A stretch of DNA of 57,587 nt from Xenorhabdus griffiniae. GTDB lineage: Bacteria; Pseudomonadota; Gammaproteobacteria; Enterobacterales; Enterobacteriaceae. The notes under the pieces are model-generated. The model ran no database searches. It was not told where the DNA came from and saw nothing but the letters and a program-made list of their open reading frames with translations. Within the stretch, counting starts at the first letter, position 1; each line of letters begins with the position of its first letter. The translations under genes and the position numbers were made by a program. Below, one piece after another: positions 49,889-57,587 of the stretch. The DNA is taken from assembly GCF_001028135.1 (NCBI RefSeq), contig NZ_LDNM01000032.1:1-57587 (forward strand), written 5' to 3'.

Positions 49889-50223
49889 TGGTGAGTGATG
49901 ATGAAATTTATTCAGAAATTGGTCGGATATTGTATGAATCTGCGCCTGATAATGCCCAGAAGATTTTACTGGATGTCGAGTTATCGCCCGAAAATGATCA
50001 TGCTAAATTATTATATGACTATATTGATGAAAGCGGATGCCAAAAATGGTTTTTACCCCCCTCTCCAGAAACTGGTGATGGTGTTATCGAAAATTTAGTT
50101 ATGCTGCGTAAATACTACGTAGAAAATAATCTGACCAATGGTCAGCCTGTATGGTATGGATGCCTAGTCACTGTTGACCTTGAAAAAATGAAAATCAACA
50201 TAGACTTCAAGTACGAAGAATAG
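49885..50223 (+). CDS. Orphan immunity protein, YezG/DUF600-like
   Basis: 112 aa, acidic, soluble. Pattern: EIYSEIGRILYESAPDNAQK at the N-terminus, LDVELSPENDHAKLLYDYID, a WFLPPSP segment and a C-terminal WYGCLVTVDLEKMKINIDF. This resembles the YezG/DUF600 immunity family, in which an N-terminal helix is followed by beta strands and a Tyr/Trp-rich surface. GGAGG lies just upstream. It overlaps the truncated toxin end. The toxin is gone, so the gene could protect against toxins of neighbours. Followed by a terminator. Confidence 0.5.
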   Translation: MMVSDDEIYSEIGRILYESAPDNAQKILLDVELSPENDHAKLLYDYIDESGCQKWFLPPSPETGDGVIENLVMLRKYYVENNLTNGQPVWYGCLVTVDLEKMKINIDFKYEE

Positions 50224-50232
50224 CAATAAAAC

Positions 50233-50256
50233 GATCCCAGCCAGAGTGCTGGGATC
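50233..50256. terminator. Hairpin between the immunity gene and traC
   Basis: Perfect 9-bp stem GATCCCAGC / GCTGGGATC with a CAGAGT loop, between two converging genes. Followed by TCCCGTC on the plus strand, so a weak T-run. May end both transcripts. Confidence 0.55.
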
Positions 50257-50293
50257 TCCCGTCTTTACTACCAGTTCTCAATGATATGAATTA

Positions 50294-53059
50294 TCAATCA
50301 GTTGCGCTTATAATGTGGCGTTCCACAGAATCAGTTTTCAATCCTCTCACCTCATCCATCCTTCTTGCCACCAAAACCGCCGCTTCCAGTTCACTGCACT
50401 GGTGCTCGCGCATTAACGCCCGCCGTTCGGCCTTTTCTTCTTTTTCCGTCATCCCCAGCGCCAGATAGAGACTGGGTGGCACCACCCGAAACAAGGCTTC
50501 GATTTTTTTCGCCAGCACCACGCCTTCGGTATAACAGCGGGGCAATTTACTGGCAGAAAGCAAGACAGCTTTCTGCTCTTCATTCAGTTTTTTAAAACGG
50601 GCTATTTGTTCGACTTCATCCGGTGGCATAGTGAGGCACAGCCACCATTCCGCCATATTCAGCATTTTTTCAGCCGTGTCTGGGTAGTCGGCGAGGTTTT
50701 GCGTTGCGAGCCACAACCAGGCACCCAGTTTACGCCACATTTTCACGACCTTGGTCATATAGGGGGAGAGCAGCGGGTTGGTGGTGGTGATATGCCCTTC
50801 GTCGATCACCAGTTGCAGTTCCCTGTCCTGATACTGGTCGCGTTCGGCCAGATTATTCACGGTGTTAATCAGTGACACCATCGCCAGTGCCATTTGTGCC
50901 GAATAGTTTTCCCGCGCCAGTGTACCCAAATCAATCAAGGTGACATCCACTTCCGGCCACGGCGTGCCGGGACGGTTAAACAGTTCCCCTTCAAAACCCT
51001 GGGTAAACATCGACATGGCACCGGCCATTTCATCTGCCCGTGCCCGGCGATGTGCCGTGATCAAGGGCTGGCCATACTCATCCTGCTGGTGATTGCGGGC
51101 GATGGCATAGAGGGCATTCTGTAAGTCAGAGGCCAGCATCTGGCGTCCCTCAGCAAAGCTGGTGTGGGCTGCCATCATAATGGCTTCACGAATTAATCCC
51201 CGATCCGAACGGGTCAGGCGCTCTTCCTCTTTTTTCTCACCCCCGGTGATCATCAGCCGGGCAGCAATTTCCATTTCACCCAGAATATCGCGCTGTTCGT
51301 CATTTTCGTCTTCCTGCGATTCATCAGGAATGTCCTGCCATTGATTGGGGCTGAGTTGCAGCAACTGATGGGCATCGGCAAATAAGGCCAGACTGACACC
51401 ACAGCCCGGTTTGATACCGATTTTATTGACCGTCAGCCCCAGACTGGCGTAATAATCTGCCAGCAAGCCAAAGCTGTTCCCCGCTTCGACAATAAACAAA
51501 CGCGGTCGGTGGATAGCCATCAGTTGCACCAGAGAGGCGCACAGCGTGGCGGATTTACCTGCCCCGATCGGGCCAAACAATAGCAAATGCGCGTTTTGGG
51601 TGCGATCCTGTTTATTCATCGGATCAAACGTCAGCGGTGCACCACCGCGATTAAAGAAGCTGAACCCCGGGTGCCCGGTGCCGGTTGAACGGCCTGTGAC
51701 CGGCATAAGCCCTGCCAGATGTTGCACCCAGCTCAGGCGGGTAAACCAGTGTTTTTTGTCCTTCTGCGGGTTAAAACACATGGGCAGGGCACGTAGATAA
51801 GTATTCAACGGGGACACACTGAATTCCGGTCGCACCGGTTGTAATCCGGTGCTCAGCAGGGTTGACGATAACTGATGCACCCGCTGGTTCAGATCAGTGA
51901 CATCGTTGCCGCGCACCAGAAAGGCCAGCGCACTGCGATACAGTTTATGCCGCCGTCCCAGTAAGGTTTTGACCTCCTGCACATCCTGCCGGACACGTGC
52001 CGATTCGGTATTTTCCCCCACCGCATTTTTTGCCAGCCGGGTAAAGCTCTCTTCCAACGTATCCTGTGCCTGCGCCACGATGGTCAAAGAAACCACGGTG
52101 CCTGCCGGCATCATATCCATCAGGGCATTGATATTATCCCCCCGTTTCACTTCGCCCGTCAGCGTGCCCGGTTCTGGCGGGCGGCGCAGGCGTTCAACCG
52201 GCACCGCTTTATGCGGCAGGCCATCAAACCACCAGACACCGTTTTCGGGATCAGATACCGGTGGGGTAAACCACAGGCTTTCGGCAAAGTCATTATAAAT
52301 CGGGAGTTCGAGCTGCATGGGCGTTTCATAACTCACCGTGTGGTAAAAATCGACTTTGGCCATGCTCCAGTCCGGGGCTGGGTTAAAATGACGTAACAAC
52401 CAACTGTGGATCTGCTCGCCATTTTGCCGAACGGCCACAATACCCGCCGCCGCCAGTGAGGAAACCAGCCGCTCGCAGACCTGATTAAGTGCCGCCACCG
52501 GGGATACGGTTTGATGGTGTGTCTGCGATTTGTGAGCCGGCAGCCAGCGGTAAACCACCATGCGGGTCTGGCGCTGCTGTCCCCGCCACGGTTGCCCGGT
52601 AATTAAGCTGTCGTAAAATATCCCCTCAGGCTGAGCAATGCTGTTCAGGTGGCGTTCGGACTCGGCCAGAAAGGCCTCCGTAAACGCGGTACCTTGTGCC
52701 CACGGTTTTATATAGTTTCGTAACGTGTTGAGGTAACTGGCTGGATCATCTTCATCCTGACAAAAAAACTGCACCACCCAGGGTGAGATATCGTCTTCTT
52801 CCAGACTGTCCTGGATCGCATCCTCCAGTTGATCCCGGATTTCAATCAGCCGTTCCACTGGACGCCCTTCGGTGGCCACCGGTTCGATACGATAGACCGC
52901 TCCCACGGAAACCCCGTCATCCAGCAACAGGCATTGCCCGTCTTCCAGATATTCCACCCAGGGCAGGTAGTCGATGATGGAGGGACTGGCCCGGTAAATC
53001 GCGGCTTCATCGGCTTCACGCAGCTTGCCGGGGCGATGCAGTGCCTTGGGATTTTTCAT
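50294..53059 (-). CDS. traC: TraC/VirB4-like conjugative ATPase (TIGR03744-like)
   Basis: 921 aa. N-terminal VirB4-like part (about 1-400), then Walker A LLFGPIGAGKSATLCAS (about 490), Walker B in LQLVIDEGHITTTNPLL (about 745) and the conserved GAWLWLATQNLADY arm. The length and the C-terminal region (LPRCYTEGVVLAKKIEALF, ALMREHQCSELEAA) match the VirB4 ATPases of MPF-G ICEs. It powers assembly of the mating apparatus at the inner membrane. Its ATG overlaps the lipoprotein stop codon by one base. The final about 70 codons exist a second time at 49553-49767. Confidence 0.9.
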   Translation of the reverse strand: MKNPKALHRPGKLREADEAAIYRASPSIIDYLPWVEYLEDGQCLLLDDGVSVGAVYRIEPVATEGRPVERLIEIRDQLEDAIQDSLEEDDISPWVVQFFCQDEDDPASYLNTLRNYIKPWAQGTAFTEAFLAESERHLNSIAQPEGIFYDSLITGQPWRGQQRQTRMVVYRWLPAHKSQTHHQTVSPVAALNQVCERLVSSLAAAGIVAVRQNGEQIHSWLLRHFNPAPDWSMAKVDFYHTVSYETPMQLELPIYNDFAESLWFTPPVSDPENGVWWFDGLPHKAVPVERLRRPPEPGTLTGEVKRGDNINALMDMMPAGTVVSLTIVAQAQDTLEESFTRLAKNAVGENTESARVRQDVQEVKTLLGRRHKLYRSALAFLVRGNDVTDLNQRVHQLSSTLLSTGLQPVRPEFSVSPLNTYLRALPMCFNPQKDKKHWFTRLSWVQHLAGLMPVTGRSTGTGHPGFSFFNRGGAPLTFDPMNKQDRTQNAHLLLFGPIGAGKSATLCASLVQLMAIHRPRLFIVEAGNSFGLLADYYASLGLTVNKIGIKPGCGVSLALFADAHQLLQLSPNQWQDIPDESQEDENDEQRDILGEMEIAARLMITGGEKKEEERLTRSDRGLIREAIMMAAHTSFAEGRQMLASDLQNALYAIARNHQQDEYGQPLITAHRRARADEMAGAMSMFTQGFEGELFNRPGTPWPEVDVTLIDLGTLARENYSAQMALAMVSLINTVNNLAERDQYQDRELQLVIDEGHITTTNPLLSPYMTKVVKMWRKLGAWLWLATQNLADYPDTAEKMLNMAEWWLCLTMPPDEVEQIARFKKLNEEQKAVLLSASKLPRCYTEGVVLAKKIEALFRVVPPSLYLALGMTEKEEKAERRALMREHQCSELEAAVLVARRMDEVRGLKTDSVERHIISATD

Positions 53060-53460
53060 TACAGAGCCTCCGTGCGTTCACCCGGCAGGGCGTACTGCAC
53101 CTGCTGATAAAACGGGAACACCGTACTGTAGCCCGGTATCGGCGTATTGCCTGCCGCCAGATGCGGAAAGATATACATCACCATATCGGGATTGGGGAGA
53201 CGGGGGAATTGCTGGCTGATTTCCTGCGCAGCCGAACGGCTGTAATGGTAATGCTCTTCCAGTGCCCGGCGGCGTTCGATTCCGGTCAACGTTCTGCGCA
53301 ATGCGGCTCTGGCCTGCACGGTAGTATGACCGGCTTTATTGCCCTGCCACATCGCCAGCACCGTCTGCCCGCCGGCAGGCAGCAACGTGCCTTTCGAGGT
53401 TGAACAACCGGCCAGCAGCCCAGTCAGACACAGCACGACAACAGTGTTTATTTTTCGCAT
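53059..53460 (-). CDS. ICE lipoprotein, TIGR03751-like
   Basis: 133 aa with a lipoprotein signal (VVVLCLTGLLAGC, lipobox LAGC). The mature part includes VLAMWQGNKAGHTTVQARAA, RRRALEEHYHYSRSAAQEI and FPRLPNPDMVMYIFPHLAAG. This matches the TIGR03751 ICE lipoproteins, located between the VirB10-like and VirB4-like genes; they are outer-membrane VirB7-like parts of the channel. Overlaps its neighbours on both sides. Confidence 0.8.
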   Translation of the reverse strand: MRKINTVVVLCLTGLLAGCSTSKGTLLPAGGQTVLAMWQGNKAGHTTVQARAALRRTLTGIERRRALEEHYHYSRSAAQEISQQFPRLPNPDMVMYIFPHLAAGNTPIPGYSTVFPFYQQVQYALPGERTEAL

Positions 53461-53804
53461 CGCTGAACCTCCGTAATGCCAATCGCGGTCAAGGTGGCAA
53501 ACTCAGGATGGACGGCCAGTTCCGATACCGTAAACGGCAGCCGTTCCCACTGTTCAGGTTCAGCCCTGGCTTTGCCTGCAATCACCACCTGCCACTGGAT
53601 TTCTGTCAGACGAAAGACGGTAAAATCACCGTCATTCAGCGGTTGACACGCATTGCCGATGGCAAGACAGAGCCGGGACGCTTTTTGATGGGCAGGCCGC
53701 CAGCAGAGCTGAACCGGTACCGGTTCAGCCTGTGGGGGTCTGCTGACTTGCAGGCAATAGGGCTGGCTGGCACTGAACAGCCATTGAAAGACAGGCTTTT
53801 CCAT
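53448..53804 (-). CDS. Hypothetical tra-operon protein
   Basis: 118 aa, soluble, no signal peptide. Contains VQLCWRPAHQKASRLCLAIG and FTVFRLTEIQWQVVIAGKAR. It overlaps the lipoprotein gene by 13 bp and the TIGR03752-like gene by one base, so it is a real member of the transfer operon. No recognised family. Confidence 0.55.
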   Translation of the reverse strand: MEKPVFQWLFSASQPYCLQVSRPPQAEPVPVQLCWRPAHQKASRLCLAIGNACQPLNDGDFTVFRLTEIQWQVVIAGKARAEPEQWERLPFTVSELAVHPEFATLTAIGITEVQRCEK

Positions 53805-55201
53805 TAATCTAAGGCTTCCTGAGTATCATGTTGAACGGGTTCACTAAAGTCGTAACGCACCTTACGGCCTTTCGTTTCGTAATCCATCGCCAGACTTTGG
53901 GTGATATGCACCACAACACCGGCACCGGGCGGGACGTAGATCGCATCAAACGTCTGGCTGTAACGTTGTTTGAGCCATTCGGTGATGTCATTCATGCCAC
54001 CGGCCAGGGCTTTGCCTAATGCCGCCTGTCCGGCGTTACCCGTTAACGCGGAAGTGATACCGCCAGTGCCGTTGGTCTGGGCGGTTCGCTGACTATCGTT
54101 CAGGGCATCGCCGGCCGAATTCATGGCTGACAGGGCAAACAACGTCGGCAGATAAGAGCTGGCGTTGGATTTACGCTCACCGCTGATACAGGGAATGCCG
54201 TTTTCATCAGATAACCAGCCGATACCCTGCTGATTCTGCCCTGTGCCCGGCAGGGTGCGCACGGTGCCATCCTGAAACACAAAGGTGATGGAATTGACCT
54301 GCCCGCGTACACAGGAGAGTGTCCAGTCACCACTGGCTGAACCGGAGACAACAGCACCTTCCACTTCCGGCAGTTCGATGCCATTGGCGGTCAGGTTGTC
54401 TTTGCCAATCAGAACCTTGAACGGGTAAGGGTCGGTTACGGTGCCATTGACAGGCACCCGGCCTAATAACGCGGTCATCGCCTGACTGCCCACCAGAGTG
54501 GCATTTTCCGGCAGGGTATAGACCGGTTTTTCGTTTTCTTCCTTAAGCGAGGGATCCGGTGGGGTATTTTGTTCCGTTGCCGGTTGCTCACTTAAAAAAG
54601 CGGTCGGGAATTTAGTGGCCGGTTTGCCGTAAACCCCGTTTTGGGCATCAACCGGTTTTTCATCGGCAGGAACCACCCAGATGAGTTCATCCTGCCCACT
54701 GACTGGGTTGGTGGCATACGGACTGCTCAATGCGTTTTGGCTTTCCGGGGCAGACAAAGGGGTTGAATTTAACCGCTCGGTGAGCAAATCAATCTGAGCC
54801 AGCAACCCCTGTTGCTCATCCTGTAACTCGCGTCGGTGCTGTTCATCGCCCTGACGGATGGCCGTAACCGCCGCATCTATCTGGCCGGCAACATCAAGGC
54901 GCTGATGCTTTAACTGGTCATTTTCTTTCAGGATATCGGTATTCTGCTGACTTAAGCGTTTCTGCTCTGCCCGCACTTTATTCAGTGCCCCTATCAGGGT
55001 ACGCAGGGTATCTTCCGGTGTATCGCCACCGACACCCAGCGCCTGTAACTCCTCCGGTGACAGCGTGGCCAGTACATTATTCTGCGTCGTACCGGGCGCG
55101 GCACCTTCCGTTGAGCTGCAACTTTTGATGCCAATAAACCCGCCGATAACCAGCACTGTCGGCACCAGTATTTTCACCAACGCATTGGACTTAACCTCCA
55201 T
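53804..55201 (-). CDS. ICE transfer protein, TIGR03752-like (TraB/VirB10-like)
   Basis: 465 aa. Short cytoplasmic start, one membrane segment (LVKILVPTVLVIGGFIGIKS), a coiled coil (about 70-150; NKVRAEQKRLSQQNTDILKE), a Pro-rich linker, and a C-terminal beta-rich VirB10-like domain (GRVPVNGTVTDPYPFKVLIG, ASGDWTLSCVRGQVNSITF, YVPPGAGVVVHITQSLAMD). This layout spans both membranes in the type IV channel. Overlaps the TIGR03749-like gene by 11 bp. Confidence 0.85.
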   Translation of the reverse strand: MEVKSNALVKILVPTVLVIGGFIGIKSCSSTEGAAPGTTQNNVLATLSPEELQALGVGGDTPEDTLRTLIGALNKVRAEQKRLSQQNTDILKENDQLKHQRLDVAGQIDAAVTAIRQGDEQHRRELQDEQQGLLAQIDLLTERLNSTPLSAPESQNALSSPYATNPVSGQDELIWVVPADEKPVDAQNGVYGKPATKFPTAFLSEQPATEQNTPPDPSLKEENEKPVYTLPENATLVGSQAMTALLGRVPVNGTVTDPYPFKVLIGKDNLTANGIELPEVEGAVVSGSASGDWTLSCVRGQVNSITFVFQDGTVRTLPGTGQNQQGIGWLSDENGIPCISGERKSNASSYLPTLFALSAMNSAGDALNDSQRTAQTNGTGGITSALTGNAGQAALGKALAGGMNDITEWLKQRYSQTFDAIYVPPGAGVVVHITQSLAMDYETKGRKVRYDFSEPVQHDTQEALD

Positions 55202-56024
55202 GACGGCCTCCCGGTTTCACCGATGCCGGCTCAGGGATAAAGGCATTATCCGGCAGCCCTTTTGTGACGAGGTACAATACCGTCGTATCCTCCGGTGATC
55301 CCGTTTCACCCAGCCAGCGATGCTGGAACGTGGCGGCCACAAACTGCCCCTGTAATGCTCGCGGGTCGAGGGGGATAGTGCGTTTGGCCGTATTGCGCAG
55401 TTTCAGCGCGATGACCGTGTGAGGGTGTGATCGCCAGCCTGCCAGCGGCGTAATCGCAATCGGCTCTGACGGGTACAGCGTTGTGATGGACGGGGTCAGA
55501 TGCAGGTTCACCGGCTGGATACCTGCCACCGGCTCGACAGTACGCAACGGGGCATACAGTTGCTGCGCGGCATAGCGGGTTAAGGCGACCGGAACGGGCG
55601 CTGATAATTCGGTTTTGCGCTGACGCTGTGGTTCTTCTTTTGACGCAGCATGTTTTTCATCCGAATAAATAATCCGTACCGGCTCTGTTGGCCCCGTTTT
55701 AGCTGCCGTAATATCCAGTAAAATGATTTCGCCGTTTTCGCTGTCCTGCAAGTGCAGGCGGGTTGACGGGAAGGTATTGCTGGCTTTCAGGTACACCGCC
55801 CCGCCCGCGCTCTGTACCCGCAATTTATCACTGAGTGACGGCGGCAAACCGACACGGACATTCCGGTCAGCAAAAATAATGCGTTCCTGCCCCACGTTGA
55901 GTGAGATGGATAACGGAATACGTTCCCACTTCATCAGTTCATCAGCCTTTGCACCGACGCTGAACAGCAAGATGCTGACCAAACCCAGCCAAAAATTGCG
56001 ACAGCCAAATGACACTCTGCTCAT
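55191..56024 (-). CDS. ICE transfer protein, TIGR03749-like (TraK/VirB9-like)
   Basis: About 277 aa from the ATG at 56024, which overlaps the previous stop (ATGA). A signal segment (FWLGLVSILLFSVGAKA) is followed by MKWERIPLSISLNVGQERII, a segment related to TraK/secretin-like proteins, and by LRNTAKRTIPLDPRALQGQF, VAATFQHRWLG and a C-terminal VLYLVTKGLPDNAF. Matches TIGR03749 (DUF3438). Outer-membrane-side part of the mating channel. Confidence 0.85.
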   Translation of the reverse strand: MSRVSFGCRNFWLGLVSILLFSVGAKADELMKWERIPLSISLNVGQERIIFADRNVRVGLPPSLSDKLRVQSAGGAVYLKASNTFPSTRLHLQDSENGEIILLDITAAKTGPTEPVRIIYSDEKHAASKEEPQRQRKTELSAPVPVALTRYAAQQLYAPLRTVEPVAGIQPVNLHLTPSITTLYPSEPIAITPLAGWRSHPHTVIALKLRNTAKRTIPLDPRALQGQFVAATFQHRWLGETGSPEDTTVLYLVTKGLPDNAFIPEPASVKPGGRHGG

Positions 56025-56677
56025 TGAAATACGCCCTTTTTCTCTGCCAAAGGTTGCGGCATCGCTTCCAGCCGCTGTGGCATCCCGTCGTAACAATCCA
56101 GTGCCAGCCCGAAGGGATTACGCTCGGCATCCCCTTCCCAGCGCACCACTTTCAGCGGATAACGCACCCGTGCCCGTTTGACCGGTTCAGCGTGATAATA
56201 TTCATCGGCCACCAAATCCAGCCGGACTACCCAGTTATCCCGGTCACGCACCGTCACACTGCGTGTCCCATAGCCGCGACCGGGAATTTCATACACCACC
56301 CGCACCCGGTCGAGCAGCTCACCGCTGTCAGCCCGGGTTCTGGCATCTTCACGCAGAAAATCCTGACAGGCCGGCGTCAGATAAGGGGAAAGCGTATAAA
56401 TTTTGGCCGGATAGTCCTGTGCCCCGTTTTTCGGCCAGGCATTCAGTTGCTGGAAAATATAAAAGGCGAAACTGTAGACACTGGGGGTGGGTACTTCCCA
56501 CCACGGGCGCGTGCTGCCGGTGCGTAAGTCCGGCGGATGATGGATGGTGAGATTGCGCGGTGACGCCATCCAGCCCGTCAGGCTCAGTAGCAATACCAAC
56601 ACCAGAATGCCGCACGCCACTCGCAGGGTCAGAATATGCTGATCCCGGTTTTTCACCGCATGACGAAACCGGCTCAT
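56021..56677 (-). CDS. ICE transfer protein, TIGR03746-like (VirB8/TraE-like)
   Basis: 218 aa. One N-terminal membrane segment (VACGILVLVLLLSLTGWMAS), then PPDLRTGSTRPWWEVPTP, SFAFYIFQQLNAWPKNGAQD, PACQDFLREDARTRA and YPLKVVRWEGDAERNPFGLA: the TIGR03746 (DUF2895) pattern, equivalent to VirB8/TraE. It is an inner-membrane scaffold of the channel. Start overlaps the previous gene by 4 bp. Confidence 0.88.
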   Translation of the reverse strand: MSRFRHAVKNRDQHILTLRVACGILVLVLLLSLTGWMASPRNLTIHHPPDLRTGSTRPWWEVPTPSVYSFAFYIFQQLNAWPKNGAQDYPAKIYTLSPYLTPACQDFLREDARTRADSGELLDRVRVVYEIPGRGYGTRSVTVRDRDNWVVRLDLVADEYYHAEPVKRARVRYPLKVVRWEGDAERNPFGLALDCYDGMPQRLEAMPQPLAEKKGVFQ

Positions 56678-57030
56678 CGCGCTCTCCTGCTTCGGCGCAA
56701 CGACCAGCCCTGAGCGGCCATAATCAAGGCCGGATCACCGAGACCCAGCCGGCGTTTTTTCTCTTCCAGTTTCAGCCAGAGATAATTTTCCGGCTTGCCA
56801 CGTTTAACATGCGCAAGCCAGCGCCCGCCAAAGCTCACCAGTAACAAAGGCATCACCAACATGCCGGTCGGGAGCATGACCCAACCGGCTAACGGGATCA
56901 GGGGAAGACTGACGGCCAGTCCGAGCACGATCCCGGCCAGTGCGGCCAGTCCCATCTCCGGTGTGGTGAACCCGCGAAACACCACCGGCTCGGCGTTTAA
57001 ACGGTCAGGTAAGAAAGCGATCGTCTGCAT
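56674..57030 (-). CDS. ICE transfer protein, TIGR03750-like
   Basis: 118 aa with two membrane segments (LAALAGIVLGLAVSLPLIPL, VMLPTGMLVMPLLLVSF) between FLPDRLNAEPVVFRGFT and a basic end (KPENYLWLKLEEKKRRLG). Typical TIGR03750 (DUF3487), similar in position and topology to VirB3/TraL of pilus assembly. Overlaps the VirB8-like gene by 4 bp. Confidence 0.88.
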   Translation of the reverse strand: MQTIAFLPDRLNAEPVVFRGFTTPEMGLAALAGIVLGLAVSLPLIPLAGWVMLPTGMLVMPLLLVSFGGRWLAHVKRGKPENYLWLKLEEKKRRLGLGDPALIMAAQGWSLRRSRRAR

Positions 57031-57040
57031 GGTGACTGCC

Positions 57041-57418
57041 TTAAAAGATAATACTGGCCGATTTCGACAGCAGCCAAATCACGGCCACCAACAGCACCAC
57101 GCCGACCACGACGATGGCGCCAAACTGGGTCCAGGTTGATTTGCCATCCCGCACTTCGGAAAAGGTTTCGACAGCAGCTGAGGCCACTTTAAAAAACGCG
57201 ACTGCCGAGAGGATCAACCCGCCAATCACAATGCCATCCTGCGCGTACCCTTTAGCCTGTCCCAGCAATCCGCCTCCGCCGCCACTTTTCGGCGGCTCGA
57301 TAGCGGGCAAATCCGCCCAGGCGGATCGACAGGAAAAGCAGCACAATAAAAGAAAGGCGTTTATTCTGGTCATCAGGCTCGTGCTGATACGCCGGCAGAC
57401 GGTAAAAATGGGCTTCAT
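57041..57418 (-). CDS. ICE transfer membrane protein, TIGR03745-like
   Basis: About 125 aa from the ATG at 57418 (AAGGAA about 10 nt upstream); earlier in-frame starts overlap the previous gene and lack a site. A signal peptide (INAFLLLCCFSCRSAWA) precedes a Gly-rich stretch (KSGGGGGLLGQAKGYAQDG) and two membrane segments (IVIGGLILSAVAFFKVASA, FGAIVVVGVVLLVAVIWLL). This is the TIGR03745 (DUF2976) pattern, a probable pilin-like VirB2/TraA equivalent of MPF-G systems. Confidence 0.85.
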   Translation of the reverse strand: MKPIFTVCRRISTSLMTRINAFLLLCCFSCRSAWADLPAIEPPKSGGGGGLLGQAKGYAQDGIVIGGLILSAVAFFKVASAAVETFSEVRDGKSTWTQFGAIVVVGVVLLVAVIWLLSKSASIIF

Positions 57419-57452
57419 ATTGACTCTGTTCCTTTTCATTATGTTCGCTGCA

Positions 57453-57587
57453 TTAGCTGGCAAACATCCAGACAGCCACGACCAGCAATACCGCGGTTCG
57501 AAGGGCAAACTGGCTGAGGGTCTCATTACGCACTTTTTCATTCGCCCAGCCCTGCCAGACATCTACCGCAGCCCAGGCCGCCCAGAA
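57453..57587 (-). CDS. C-terminal end of a DUF3262/TIGR03758-like protein, cut by the window
   Basis: An open frame enters from the right edge and ends at a TAA (57453-57455). The last 44 residues, AAWAAVDVWQGWANEKVRNE then TLSQFALRTAVLLVVAVWMF, end in a membrane segment, like the small membrane proteins preceding TIGR03745 genes in ICEs. Only the end is visible, so the family is inferred mainly from position. Confidence 0.65.
   Translation of the reverse strand, partial: FWAAWAAVDVWQGWANEKVRNETLSQFALRTAVLLVVAVWMFAS

Overview
This window looks like part of a large integrative and conjugative element (ICE) from an insect-associated enterobacterium. Xenorhabdus or Photorhabdus is my best guess, from the mixture of NRPS/PKS genes, an Api92-like gene, an invasin and T6SS cargo. 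That assignment is inference, not proof. The ICE backbone is of the MPF-G type (ICEHin1056/PFGI-1-like). It runs on the minus strand from the right edge (a DUF3262-type fragment, then the TIGR03745, TIGR03750, TIGR03746, TIGR03749 and TIGR03752-like genes, a TIGR03751-like lipoprotein and a TraC/VirB4 ATPase). It resumes at 38.2-33.5 kb with the TIGR03757, TIGR03756 and TIGR03755-like genes, a small membrane protein and TraG-N. The left end (0.15-4.0 kb) holds ICE maintenance genes: a methylase-like protein, an Api92/DUF1281-like protein, a CbtA-like toxin and two tandem ArdB/KlcA-like antirestriction genes. Several of these are preceded by similar hairpin leaders.

Cargo sits in three places. 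(1) At 4.5-23.2 kb is an NRPS/PKS cluster with its own MFS/HlyD exporter. The modules read as a coherent line: A(no Asp235)-T-C, then A-T, then KS-AT(malonyl)-KR-DH-ACP, then C-A(Asp code DLTKVGHVGK)-T-TE. The predicted product is an acyl-aminoacyl-enoyl-aspartate. The cluster carries an IS6 remnant and is followed by an internally deleted IS982-type element with a 7-bp target duplication and by a tyrosine integrase. A pair of about 115-nt structured elements, resembling phage P1/P4 C4 immunity RNA, lies in direct orientation at 4.07 kb and 25.69 kb, bracketing this whole segment. (2) At 26.1-31.7 kb is a compact six-gene operon: a SerK/SbnI-like serine kinase, an SbnA-like PLP synthase, an MFS exporter, a RimK-like ATP-grasp ligase, a GNAT acetyltransferase and a second ATP-grasp ligase. 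It appears to make O-phosphoserine, convert it to a beta-substituted alanine, ligate it and export it. No SbnB dehydrogenase is present, so this is not a copy of staphyloferrin B or standard diaminopropionate synthesis. I regard it as the best candidate for an undescribed system here. (3) At 38.6-50.2 kb, between two backbone blocks, lie an orphan T6SS baseplate/spike/effector module (TssF, VgrG, VRR-Nuc effector, DUF3396 immunity, PAAR), an intimin/invasin-family adhesin, and a scar where a toxin-immunity pair was truncated against a duplicated 3' end of traC.

The remaining space is mostly AT-rich intergenic DNA (31.7-32.4 and 32.9-33.5 kb) with hairpins but no convincing further genes. I saw no tRNA, rRNA, CRISPR array or att site.
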